A stretch of DNA of 64,000 nt from Paracoccus alkanivorans (lineage in GTDB: Bacteria; Pseudomonadota; Alphaproteobacteria; Rhodobacterales; Rhodobacteraceae), in contig NZ_QOKZ01000001.1 in assembly GCF_003697785.1 (NCBI RefSeq), positions 372,001 through 436,000 on the forward strand. Reading direction: 5' to 3'. Made by a program: the position numbers and the translations under genes. Below the pieces are notes generated by a model. It had not been told where the DNA came from. It was given only the letters and a program-made list of their open reading frames with translations, and ran no database searches. Positions 8,497 to 16,186 of this stretch are shown here, in pieces (positions within the stretch are counted from its first letter, which is position 1; the number at the start of each line of letters is the position of its first letter).

Positions 8497-9594
8497 CTAC
8501 AGGGTCTCTGCCCTGCCGACCTCGGGGGCATCCTCAACAGGCTCGGCATATCGCGCGCGGCCGGGTCTGCGCCTTACATCTTTCTCTGCCTGATCAGCCA
8601 GGTAGCCGGTCAGCTTCGCCGGGCCCGGATAAGGGCGGGGCACCGTCGCATGCAGCATTTCGGTTTCGTATTGACCGGCGACGCGCGGTGCCCGGGCCAG
8701 GAATGCCTTGCCCCAGCTTCGCCACGAACCGATCGAGGGCGCCGATGCATCGCAACTGAAATGGTCGCGCCAGCCTTCGGGCAGGGGCAGGCCCACGGCA
8801 TGCGCCCGGTCCAGCATCCAGACCAGCGGGATATTGGCCAGCGGTCGCGCGAATTCCAGGCCGCTGAGCTGGCCGCCGATATCGGCATGGGCCCCCTGGA
8901 ACCACATCTGCTCGATATGCCCCGCGGTGCTGCTGTTATCCCACAGTATCGGCGCGAAGGCGGCGCGGTTTTCGTTCAGGGCCAGCGCCTGGAAACCGTA
9001 ATCGACATCCTCACCCAGATGGGTGTCGTGAAAGCGAAAGCGCGGTTCGGTCAGCATCCACAGAAGCGGCAGGCGGATACCAAGCGCCATGACCGTATCA
9101 AAGCAACCAACCATGCGGATCGGCACATTGATCCGGGCGCGGCGGCGGCGGAAGATGTCCAGCTTTCTGTCCGAAGTCTGCTCGCTGTAATAGCGCCATG
9201 CGAGCCAGACATTCCGCCTGTTCACATGTTCCGGCCGGAGCAGGCCAAGCCTGCTGATCATCCCCGCCAGACTGCGGACGGCGAAAGCGCCACGGGAATA
9301 TCCGAACAGGAAAACCTGGTCACCGGGCCGGTATTCGCTCGCCAGCCATGCATAGGCGCGGGTGATCCGCACCGGCAGCCCCTGCCCCATCATCAGCTCG
9401 GGCAAGGTCCGCCAACTGTTCCATTGCTGCCCCGAACTGTAATGCACGCGGAGATCGGATCCGCCGAGCGGCCCGTATTTGCCGCGCAACAGGGCATGTA
9501 TGCGCCCGATCGAACTGCGTTTACCGTCGTCCAGCGAGGCGAATGTGCCATCGATCAGGATAACATGGATCTTGTTGCTGCGAATCGTCGTCAT
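8497..9594 (-). CDS. DUF2235 alpha/beta-hydrolase-like protein
   Basis: 365 residues of the DUF2235 family, an alpha/beta hydrolase fold that includes type VI secretion phospholipase effectors (Tle1 type) as well as uncharacterised cytoplasmic proteins. Seen: an N-terminal strand ending in ILIDGT (HVILIDGT), the nucleophile elbow GYSRGAFAVRSLAG near residue 97, GCFDTVMALG near 158 and a likely catalytic histidine in FQGAHADIGG near 231. There is no signal peptide. No secretion genes, VgrG, PAAR or immunity gene lie nearby, so an effector role is not supported; a stand-alone lipase or esterase is possible. It is convergent with metF and stands alone. Confidence 0.8.
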   Translation of the reverse strand: MTTIRSNKIHVILIDGTFASLDDGKRSSIGRIHALLRGKYGPLGGSDLRVHYSSGQQWNSWRTLPELMMGQGLPVRITRAYAWLASEYRPGDQVFLFGYSRGAFAVRSLAGMISRLGLLRPEHVNRRNVWLAWRYYSEQTSDRKLDIFRRRRARINVPIRMVGCFDTVMALGIRLPLLWMLTEPRFRFHDTHLGEDVDYGFQALALNENRAAFAPILWDNSSTAGHIEQMWFQGAHADIGGQLSGLEFARPLANIPLVWMLDRAHAVGLPLPEGWRDHFSCDASAPSIGSWRSWGKAFLARAPRVAGQYETEMLHATVPRPYPGPAKLTGYLADQAEKDVRRRPGRARYAEPVEDAPEVGRAETL

Positions 9595-9628
9595 GAACGA
9601 ATGCTAGCATCGCGCCGTAAGGAAAAAA

Positions 9629-10783
9629 TTACTCCAGTGCCATCACAGTCGCGTGGGTCATCGCACCGAAGCCGTTGAACCGGGTATTGGTGACCGTCGA
9701 ATAGGCACCTGCCCCGTGAAAGATCACATAATCCCCTTCGGTGATATCTGCGGGCAAGCCCAGTTCACCCGGCAGGCGGTCCACCGAGTCGCAGGTGGGG
9801 CCAAAGATGATCCGTCCGCTGCGTTCGGCCTCGCGAAGCCTGCCATCGGCGTCAAAAACCTGCACGCGGTCGATATTGCCGACGACCGGCAGCTCGGCCA
9901 GCCCGCCATAGACGCCATCATTCAGGAACACGCTGCTGCCGTCTCGGACCGCCTTGACACGCGTGATCAACGAAAACGCATCGGCGCAAAGCCCTCTGCC
10001 CGGCTCGCAGACCAGTTCGGGCGCATCCTGCCCGAACATCTCCTCGGCGGTGGTGCCGATCCTGTCGAAAATGGCCTCCAGCTCGGGCTCGACCCCCACG
10101 ACGCGGTAAGAGGGGAAACCGCCCCCCACGTTCAGCCGGCGAATACGAACATCCGCCATATCGCAGATATCCCGGGCCACGCGGATATAGCTTTCCCATG
10201 CCGCCGGATCGACGCATTGCGTTCCGGGATGGAAGGTCAGCGAAGCGACATAGCCGCGCGCCTCCACCGCACGCAGCATCTCGGCGGCCATTTCGGGCGT
10301 CGCGCCGAATTTCGAGCCGAAATCATAGATGGCCCCCAGGACCGGCAGCTTGAACCGGGGCGAAATCTCTACCTTCTGCCCGTCGATCGAGGTGGGCACC
10401 TGCTCGAACAGCTTGTCGAGTTCCGATTGACTGTCCACCGACCACGCCCGGACACCCGCCTCGACGGCATGGGCAATCTCGCAGCGGGCGCGGACCGGGT
10501 TGTGATAGTGCCGCGCGGCACCCGGAGCCAGGCGCCCGACCAGGTCGATCTCGGCCGGGGAGGCCACGTCAAAGCCTTTCAGCCCGGCGCTCAGCAGGTT
10601 CTGGACGACCACCTCCTCGGGGTTCGACTTGACCGCATAGGTGACAAGCCCCGGAAATCCGTTGATGAACCTGCGCGCTCTTTCTTGCAAGACGGTGGGA
10701 GCAAAGGCCATCACCGGATTGTCGGGCTGAAGATTGCGGATGACCTCGGCCGGATTGTCCCAGACAGTCTTGTTATGTCCCAT
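9629..10783 (-). CDS. Ornithine/lysine-type PLP decarboxylase (fold III)
   Basis: About 384 residues of the eukaryotic-type ornithine/diaminopimelate decarboxylase family. The PLP lysine is in VTYAVKSNP near residue 46, HPGTQC near 178 holds the conserved histidine, then NVGGGFPS, CEPGRG, the active-site cysteine in PTCDSVDRLPG and HGAGAYST near the C-terminus. It decarboxylates ornithine (possibly also lysine) to start polyamine synthesis. The ATG at 10783 has AAAGG upstream and is preferred to one at 10801. The divergent neighbour is an Lrp-type regulator, which makes amino-acid-responsive control likely. Confidence 0.9.
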   Translation of the reverse strand: MGHNKTVWDNPAEVIRNLQPDNPVMAFAPTVLQERARRFINGFPGLVTYAVKSNPEEVVVQNLLSAGLKGFDVASPAEIDLVGRLAPGAARHYHNPVRARCEIAHAVEAGVRAWSVDSQSELDKLFEQVPTSIDGQKVEISPRFKLPVLGAIYDFGSKFGATPEMAAEMLRAVEARGYVASLTFHPGTQCVDPAAWESYIRVARDICDMADVRIRRLNVGGGFPSYRVVGVEPELEAIFDRIGTTAEEMFGQDAPELVCEPGRGLCADAFSLITRVKAVRDGSSVFLNDGVYGGLAELPVVGNIDRVQVFDADGRLREAERSGRIIFGPTCDSVDRLPGELGLPADITEGDYVIFHGAGAYSTVTNTRFNGFGAMTHATVMALE

Positions 10784-10908
10784 GGATGACCTTTCGCGCA
10801 TGGAGTGCAGGTTAACGGACGGGGTTGATCGTTAGAACCCAGAATGGCGCTTTTGAGTTCCGATTTCACCGATGAAAAGGGCATATATGTGTGATACTCC
10901 GGTTATTA

Positions 10909-10934
10909 TGACGAAAATCATGACGATTTGACGA
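10909..10934. promoter_or_regulatory. Candidate Lrp operator, three TGACGA repeats
   Basis: Three TGACGA hexamers start at 10909, 10921 and 10929 in the gap between the divergent decarboxylase and Lrp genes, just upstream of the Lrp start at 10953. The surroundings are AT-richer than the genes. Lrp/AsnC proteins bind several degenerate sites and often repress themselves. This is a positional inference. Confidence 0.35.
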
Positions 10935-10952
10935 AACCGAAGGATTGCAGCC

Positions 10953-11384
10953 ATGGATGATCTGGATCGCAGGATTCTGGCGCTCCTGTCGCAGGACGCG
11001 CGGATGTCGGTCGCAGTGCTGGCGCGGCGGGTCAGGGTCGCGCGATCGACCGTGCAGGCGCGGTTGGAACGGCTGGAAACCAGCGGCGCCATCGCGGGCT
11101 ATACCCTGCGCTTGGGAGAGGCTGCGCGAGCCAACCGGATCCGTGCGACTGTCCTCTTGGTGATCGAGCCGCGCAGCCTGCCGGGCATTCTCCCGCGGCT
11201 GAAACTCATGCCGCAGGTCGAGCGCATACATACCACCAGCGGCCGCGTCGACCTGCTGCTGCAACTGGCGACGGGATCCACGGCCGAGATGGACGACCTG
11301 CTGGACCGGATCGGCGGGATCGACGGTGTGCGCTCTTCGGAAAGCCTGATCCATCTGGGGACCAAGCTGGACCGTGCAGTCTGA
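10953..11384 (+). CDS. Lrp/AsnC-family transcriptional regulator
   Basis: 143 residues, the normal size. The N-terminal HTH reads DLDRRILALLSQDARMSVAV followed by LARRVRVARSTVQARLERLE; the C-terminal RAM ligand domain follows (VERIHTTSGRVDLLLQL). It is transcribed away from the ornithine decarboxylase gene. Members sense amino acids and usually control the adjacent gene, so regulation of the decarboxylase is the simplest reading. The start codon is unambiguous (MDDLDRRIL). Confidence 0.92.
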   Translation: MDDLDRRILALLSQDARMSVAVLARRVRVARSTVQARLERLETSGAIAGYTLRLGEAARANRIRATVLLVIEPRSLPGILPRLKLMPQVERIHTTSGRVDLLLQLATGSTAEMDDLLDRIGGIDGVRSSESLIHLGTKLDRAV

Positions 11385-11489
11385 AAATGCCACGCTCCGC
11401 AATCTCATCACCGGATTGCAACCGTCCTGTTACATTTGAGCGGCAGATGGTGACCATGATGTTTCAAAACCTGTAATCGCGAGGGAAAG

Positions 11490-12716
11490 ATGACCGCAAC
11501 CATCAAGATCGCCGGCGCTTGCGCCGTGCTGGCCACCACGGTGGCGCTGCCAGCGCTGGCCGAGAAGGTCGGGAAAGTCGAGATCGGCGTCCGCCCGGCC
11601 TATCTTGTCGGGTTGATGGAAGACGGGCCGCTGAAAGACAAGCTGACCGCCTGCCTTGATCAGGAGATGAAACCCAGCACATGGTCTATCGGTCATCGCG
11701 GCGCGCAACTCCAGTTCCCCGAGCATACGGTCGAGGCCAATGTCATGGCCGCGCGGCAGGGCGCCGGAATACTGGAATGCGACGTTACCTTCACCGGCGA
11801 CAAGGAACTGGTCTGCCGCCATGCGCAGGATGATTTGCACAGGACGACCAATATCCTCGCCACGGATCTTGCGGACAAATGCACGCAGGGCTTCACCCCG
11901 GCAGCCGGGGAACAGGGCGCGGCGGTGGAATGCAGGACTTCCGACATCACGCTCGACGAGTTCCGCGGCCTCAAGGCCAAGATGGATGCCGCAGACGAGA
12001 CCGCAGCTTCGGTCGAGGAGTATATGAACGGCACGGCCAACTGGCGGACCGATCTTTACGCGGGCGAGGCCAATACGCTGATGACCCATGCGGAATCGAT
12101 CGAGCTGTTCAAATCGCTCGGCACGAAATTCACGCCCGAACTGAAGGAAGCGGTCGTGGACATGCCTTTCGACGGCTTCACCCAAGAGGATTATGCCCAG
12201 AAGCTGATCGACGAATACAAGGCCGCCGGGATACCTGCCTCGGATGTATTCGCCCAGAGTTTCAGCCTCGACGATGTGCTTTACTGGATCGAGGCCGAAC
12301 CGGAATTCGGCAAGCAGGCCGTCTACCTGATCGAGCCGGATTCCGAGGCAGGCTTCGACAACCAGGATCCCGCAACCTGGGACGAGGATTTCGAGGACCT
12401 GCATGCGCGGGGCGTGAACTATCTCGCACCGCCCCTGTGGGTGCTGTTCACGGTCGAGGGTGGGGAACTGGTGGAGTCCGCCTATTCCAGGGCCGCCAAG
12501 GAAGCCGGCCTCAAGCTGATCACCTGGAGCTTCGAGCGCTCCGGCCCGCTGTCATCCGGTGGCGGCTGGTATTACCAGACCGCGAAGGACTGGCTGGACA
12601 GCGATGGCAAGGCTTATGAAATCCTCGACCTGCTGGCACAGGATGTCGGGGTCGCTGGCGTTTTCTCGGACTGGCCCGCGACGACGACTTTCTACGCCAA
12701 CTGCATGGGGCTTTGA
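11490..12716 (+). CDS. Periplasmic glycerophosphodiester phosphodiesterase
   Basis: 408 residues. An N-terminal signal peptide ([20 protein letters not shown], cleaved near ALA-EK) indicates export. The GDPD TIM barrel begins at about residue 68 with [15 protein letters not shown], continues with [19 protein letters not shown] and a second histidine in [12 protein letters not shown], and ends with [13 protein letters not shown]. It hydrolyses glycerophosphodiesters to glycerol 3-phosphate and an alcohol, a phosphate- or glycerol-scavenging step. It is longer than the minimal 250-residue domain, with an insertion at about residues 125-215. It has its own ribosome site (GAGGGAAAG) and stands alone between an Lrp gene and a convergent HxlR gene. 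Confidence 0.9.
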   Translation: MTATIKIAGACAVLATTVALPALAEKVGKVEIGVRPAYLVGLMEDGPLKDKLTACLDQEMKPSTWSIGHRGAQLQFPEHTVEANVMAARQGAGILECDVTFTGDKELVCRHAQDDLHRTTNILATDLADKCTQGFTPAAGEQGAAVECRTSDITLDEFRGLKAKMDAADETAASVEEYMNGTANWRTDLYAGEANTLMTHAESIELFKSLGTKFTPELKEAVVDMPFDGFTQEDYAQKLIDEYKAAGIPASDVFAQSFSLDDVLYWIEAEPEFGKQAVYLIEPDSEAGFDNQDPATWDEDFEDLHARGVNYLAPPLWVLFTVEGGELVESAYSRAAKEAGLKLITWSFERSGPLSSGGGWYYQTAKDWLDSDGKAYEILDLLAQDVGVAGVFSDWPATTTFYANCMGL

Positions 12717-12725
12717 TCGCGCCGG

Positions 12726-13382
12726 TCAATCCACGCGCAGGCTGAACAGGTTGACGAAACGCTGCGCGGCAACGGCATGGCCCGTCAGGCCAATCGCTCC
12801 GGCAGCCGCCAGCTCGGCCAGCGGAGTCGGTCCGTAAACGGCGGCGGCCAGGTGGTTGCCGTCGCCCTCCAGCACGAAATCCGCGTTTATCTCCTGCGCG
12901 GCCTCGACCCGGGCGATACCGTCGCCCGTCAGCCGAATGACAAAGCCTTCGTGGCCAGAGCGGAACCCGGCGGTGATATGCCGGCCCTGCGCCGCATTGC
13001 GATTGATCATCGCCGTCATCGAGATCATCAGAGCCGTCGGGCTGATGAAGCGGCGCGGATCATGGCCGGGATGCTTTGCCCCCCAACGGCCGATGGCCTG
13101 CAGCACCGGGAACAGGTCGCGCCCCGACTCGGTCAGCGCATAGGCGCCCGTATTGGGATCATGGCGCGCCACCCCCGCCTCGGCCAATTGTGCCAGGCGT
13201 TGGGTCAGCACCCCCGCGGTAATCCCCGGCAGACCCGACCGGATCACCTGGAACCGCTTGGGCGTGAACATAAGTTCCCGCACCACCAGCAGCGCCCACC
13301 GGTCGCCGACCACGTTCAGCGCATGGGCCGCAAGGCATCCCTCGTCATACCTGATCCGCATTTTTTCGCCGTCTTTCATCAT
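12726..13382 (-). CDS. HxlR-family regulator with C-terminal SCP2-like domain
   Basis: 218 residues. An HxlR winged helix occupies about residues 8-110, with the conserved cysteine in DEGCLAAHALNVVGDRW and then RELMFTPKRFQVIRSGLPGI and VLTQRLAQLAEAGV. A C-terminal ~90-residue tail (IRLTGDGIARVEAAQEINAD and a GPTPLAELAAAGAI segment) resembles the sterol-carrier-like domain found on some HxlR proteins. It is divergent from the DUF1428-VOC-GST-hydrolase operon, its most likely target. The cysteine near the N-terminus suggests redox or electrophile sensing, as in YodB/HypR. An alternative start is at 13361. Confidence 0.85.
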   Translation of the reverse strand: MMKDGEKMRIRYDEGCLAAHALNVVGDRWALLVVRELMFTPKRFQVIRSGLPGITAGVLTQRLAQLAEAGVARHDPNTGAYALTESGRDLFPVLQAIGRWGAKHPGHDPRRFISPTALMISMTAMINRNAAQGRHITAGFRSGHEGFVIRLTGDGIARVEAAQEINADFVLEGDGNHLAAAVYGPTPLAELAAAGAIGLTGHAVAAQRFVNLFSLRVD

Positions 13383-13384
13383 AA

Positions 13385-13414
13385 TTTCATACTATCAGTT
13401 GCTTTTTCATACTA
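13385..13414. promoter_or_regulatory. Candidate HxlR operator: direct repeat of TTTCATACTA
   Basis: The 10-mer TTTCATACTA occurs at 13385-13394 and again at 13405-13414, exactly 20 bp apart (two helical turns). It lies in the gap between the divergent HxlR gene and the DUF1428 gene. HxlR proteins bind paired repeats as dimers, so this is a good operator candidate. Confidence 0.5.
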
Positions 13415-13458
13415 CAAGAGGCATGCTTCGATTCGTATTACCGACAGAGGAGGATGAG

Positions 13459-13812
13459 ATGACCTATTATTCCGGTTTCGTTCTTGCGGTGCCGACCGCG
13501 AACAAGCAGGCCTTCATCGATCACGCGGTGGAGTCATGGCCGATATTCAAGAAACGCGGCGCGATCCGCATGATCGAAGGCTGGGGCGAGGATGTCCCGC
13601 ATGGCAAGGAGACCGATTTCTATCGCGCCACCAAGTGCAAGGACGACGAAACCCCGATGTTCTCGTGGATCGAATGGCCGGATCGCGAAACCGCCGACAA
13701 GGCATTCGCAGCTATGGCCGTGGATTTCGAGGGCAAGGAAATGCCCGAGATGCCCTTCGACGGCATGCGGATGTTCTGGGGCGGCTTCACGCCCATCGTC
13801 GACGAAAGCTGA
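13459..13812 (+). CDS. DUF1428 family protein
   Basis: 117 residues, the full length of the DUF1428 (YbaA-like) family, a small ferredoxin-like fold dimer of unknown function. Recognisable motifs are YYSGFVLAVPTANKQAFIDH, GWGEDVPHGKETDF and MFWGGFTPI at the C-terminus. The ATG at 13459 is preceded by AGAGGAGGATG, a strong ribosome site. It is the first gene of a tightly packed set with a VOC protein, a GST and a secreted hydrolase, and it is divergent from an HxlR regulator, so a stress or detoxification setting is likely but not proven. Confidence 0.9.
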   Translation: MTYYSGFVLAVPTANKQAFIDHAVESWPIFKKRGAIRMIEGWGEDVPHGKETDFYRATKCKDDETPMFSWIEWPDRETADKAFAAMAVDFEGKEMPEMPFDGMRMFWGGFTPIVDES

Positions 13813-13821
13813 GGGCGGATC

Positions 13822-14607
13822 ATGACGATCAAGCATGGACGCCCTTGCTGGTACGAATTGGCGACCGGCGAGGGCAAACTCGCCGCCGCCGGGAGTTTCT
13901 ATCGCGAGATCCTCGGCTGGCAGGTCGAGGATTCCGGGATGGAAGGGTTCGACTATCACCTTGCCAAATCCAATGGCGACATGGTGGCGGGACTGATGGT
14001 GATGCCCCCGGATGTCAGCGAAATGCCGCCCTTCTGGATGATCTATTTCGCCGTTGACGACGCCGACAAGGCGGCTGCCGATATCAGCGCCGCGGGCGGT
14101 TCGATCCACCGCCCGCCCGAAAACATTCCCGGCACCGGACGCTTTGCCATTGCCGCCGATCCGCAGGGCGCCGCCTTCGGCATCATGCAGCTTGAACCGA
14201 TGGAAAACGGACAGGACGGCGCCGCCTTCGATCAGGGAAAGGCGGGGCACGGCAACTGGAACGAACTGATGAGCACCGACCCCGAGGCCGGGTTCACCTT
14301 TTATTCCGACCTGCTCGGCTGGCAAAAATCCACACCCATCGATATGGGCGAGATGGGCACCTATCAGCTTTTCTCGCATGACGGCACGGATATCGGCGGG
14401 ATGATGGGGTTGGGTGATGCCCCGGTCCCCTGCTGGATGCCCTATTTCGGCGTGAACGGTGTCTCCCCGGCCATGGACCGTATCAAGACGCATGGCGGCA
14501 ATGTCCTGCACGGTCCGCAGGAGGTTCCCGGCGGCGCTTTCATCGCTATCGCGCAGGACCCGCAAGGCGCGCATTTCGCCGTCGTCGGACCAAAGGAGAC
14601 AAGCTGA
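13822..14607 (+). CDS. VOC (glyoxalase/dioxygenase-fold) protein, two domains
   Basis: 261 residues forming two tandem VOC domains: about residues 1-125 (RPCWYELATGEGKLAAAGSF and FREILGW-like YREILGW) and about 140-258 (GNWNELMSTDPEAGFTFYSD and LLGWQKS). Each ends with a DPQGA(A/H)F-type strand, DPQGAAFGIM and DPQGAHFAVVG. VOC proteins bind metals and act as glyoxalases, dioxygenases or resistance proteins; the substrate is unknown here. It starts 10 nt after DUF1428 and overlaps the GST start as TGATG, which supports an operon. Confidence 0.88.
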   Translation: MTIKHGRPCWYELATGEGKLAAAGSFYREILGWQVEDSGMEGFDYHLAKSNGDMVAGLMVMPPDVSEMPPFWMIYFAVDDADKAAADISAAGGSIHRPPENIPGTGRFAIAADPQGAAFGIMQLEPMENGQDGAAFDQGKAGHGNWNELMSTDPEAGFTFYSDLLGWQKSTPIDMGEMGTYQLFSHDGTDIGGMMGLGDAPVPCWMPYFGVNGVSPAMDRIKTHGGNVLHGPQEVPGGAFIAIAQDPQGAHFAVVGPKETS

Positions 14608-15263
14608 TGCCAACCAAAGTCACCGTTACTACCTTTGACTGGGTTCCCGAATTCGCGCATGGCTATGTGCGCGATATCCGCATCCGTTGGGCGCTCGAGG
14701 AAATCGGACGACCCTATGAGGTGGACACGGTCCCGGTGCAGGACAGAATCCCCGAGCATTTCGCCCGGCAGCCCTTTGGGCAGGTGCCGATGCTGAGGGA
14801 TGGCGACCTGTCGCTGTTTGAAAGCGGCGCGATCTTGCTGCACCTGGCCGAGGGAACCCCGCTGATGCCGGACGGCAAGGAGGGCGCCCTCGCCCGGCAA
14901 TGGCTGATCGCCGCGCTGAACAGTGTCGAGCCCTATGCGATGCAATGGTCCACCGCCAGCTTCTTCGACAAGGACGAGGCCGCCGCCGCCCGCTTCGAGA
15001 AATCCCTGCGCGGCAGACTGTCCATGCTGCAGGACGCGCTGGCGGATCGCGACTGGCTGGCGGGCAGCGAGTTCACCGTCGCCGACCTGTTCATGGCAGA
15101 TGTCCTGCGCGCGCCGGCAGCAAACGGGCTGCTGGACGATCTGCCGAAACTCGCCGCATATCTGGAACGCGCCACCGCCCGCCCCGCTTTCGGCCGCGCC
15201 ATGGCCGATCACATGGCCCATTGGCATGCCGCCGATGCGAAAAAGGCGGCAGCATCGGCATGA
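14607..15263 (+). CDS. Glutathione S-transferase family protein
   Basis: 218 residues. The N-terminal thioredoxin-like domain has the cis-proline and SES-like elements FGQVPMLRDGDLSLFESGAIL near residue 50-70, and the C-terminal helical domain has WLAGSEFTVADLFMADVL near 150, the usual GST N-capping region. GSTs conjugate glutathione to electrophiles or reduce peroxides. The gene overlaps its neighbours on both sides by 1-4 nt (TGATG and ATGA), so it is co-translated with the VOC protein and the hydrolase. The substrate is unknown. Confidence 0.9.
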   Translation: MPTKVTVTTFDWVPEFAHGYVRDIRIRWALEEIGRPYEVDTVPVQDRIPEHFARQPFGQVPMLRDGDLSLFESGAILLHLAEGTPLMPDGKEGALARQWLIAALNSVEPYAMQWSTASFFDKDEAAAARFEKSLRGRLSMLQDALADRDWLAGSEFTVADLFMADVLRAPAANGLLDDLPKLAAYLERATARPAFGRAMADHMAHWHAADAKKAAASA

Positions 15264-16135
15264 AGCTGCATCTGACGGTCGCGGCGGCGCTCATCGTGCT
15301 GCCGCTGCATGCCCTGGGTGAAACCGCGAATGTGGACGGGCACGAGGTCTGGTACGAGGTTCACGGCGACCTGACCGCGGAACAGACGCCGGTGCTGTTG
15401 CTGCATGGCGGGATGATGAATACCGAACTGGCATGGGCCGACCTGATCCCGGCCCTGTCTCAGGACCGCCCGGTGATCGGCATCGACCAGCAGGGCCATG
15501 GCCACACCGCCGATCACGAGGGACCGGTCACGCTGGAGACGATGCGCGCCGACACGATCGGCGTGCTGGACGCATTGCAGGTGGACAAAGCCCATGTCAT
15601 CGGCTTTTCGCTTGGCGGCATGCTGGGACTCGAACTGGCGGTGAACGCGCCTGAGCGTGTCGCCTCGCTGACCGCGATCTCGGCCAGCCAGAACAACGGA
15701 GGCATGCTGCCCGAACTGGTCGAGATGAACCGCAACCCCGATCACCCCCCCTCGCCCGAACTGGTGGAACTTCTGCCCTCGCCCAAGGATTTCCTTGAAA
15801 TGCGCCGTGGCTTCGAGGAGCAGAACCCCGGCGGGTCCGGTGCGATGGTCCCGCTGATGAAGAAACTGGGGGCCTTGCTGGCCTCTGACTGGGGATGGAG
15901 CGACGAGGAACTGGCCGCAATCCCGGTGCCGGTGATGATCGCCATCGGGGATCGCGACTTCATCCGCCCCGCCCATGCGGTCCAGCTTGCGGAAACCATC
16001 CCCGATGCCTGGCTGACGGTTCTGCCCGACACCACGCATATGACGATACTCGATGCCCCCGCCCTGCCCGATCTGCTGATCCGGCGGATGGAGACCGCCG
16101 AGGAAGAGCAACCGGAAACAACCTCCGCCCCGTAA
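15260..16135 (+). CDS. Exported alpha/beta hydrolase
   Basis: 291 residues. A hydrophobic N-terminus (MKLHLTVAAALIVLPLHALG) is a likely signal peptide, followed by an alpha/beta hydrolase fold: LLLHGGMMNTELAWADLIPA for the oxyanion region, DQQGHGHTADHEG, the nucleophile elbow GFSLGGMLGLEL near residue 117, the acid in AIGDRDFIRP and the histidine in LPDTTHMTILD near the end. Start at 15260 overlaps the GST stop as ATGA. Substrate unknown; esterase, lipase or C-C hydrolase are all possible. Being the last gene of the HxlR-linked operon, it may work on a periplasmic product, which is a guess. Confidence 0.88.
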   Translation: MKLHLTVAAALIVLPLHALGETANVDGHEVWYEVHGDLTAEQTPVLLLHGGMMNTELAWADLIPALSQDRPVIGIDQQGHGHTADHEGPVTLETMRADTIGVLDALQVDKAHVIGFSLGGMLGLELAVNAPERVASLTAISASQNNGGMLPELVEMNRNPDHPPSPELVELLPSPKDFLEMRRGFEEQNPGGSGAMVPLMKKLGALLASDWGWSDEELAAIPVPVMIAIGDRDFIRPAHAVQLAETIPDAWLTVLPDTTHMTILDAPALPDLLIRRMETAEEEQPETTSAP

Positions 16136-16186
16136 TGGATCCCGTGTGCAGCACTACGGGAAGCTTCGTGGGGTGCGGGGCCTGGG

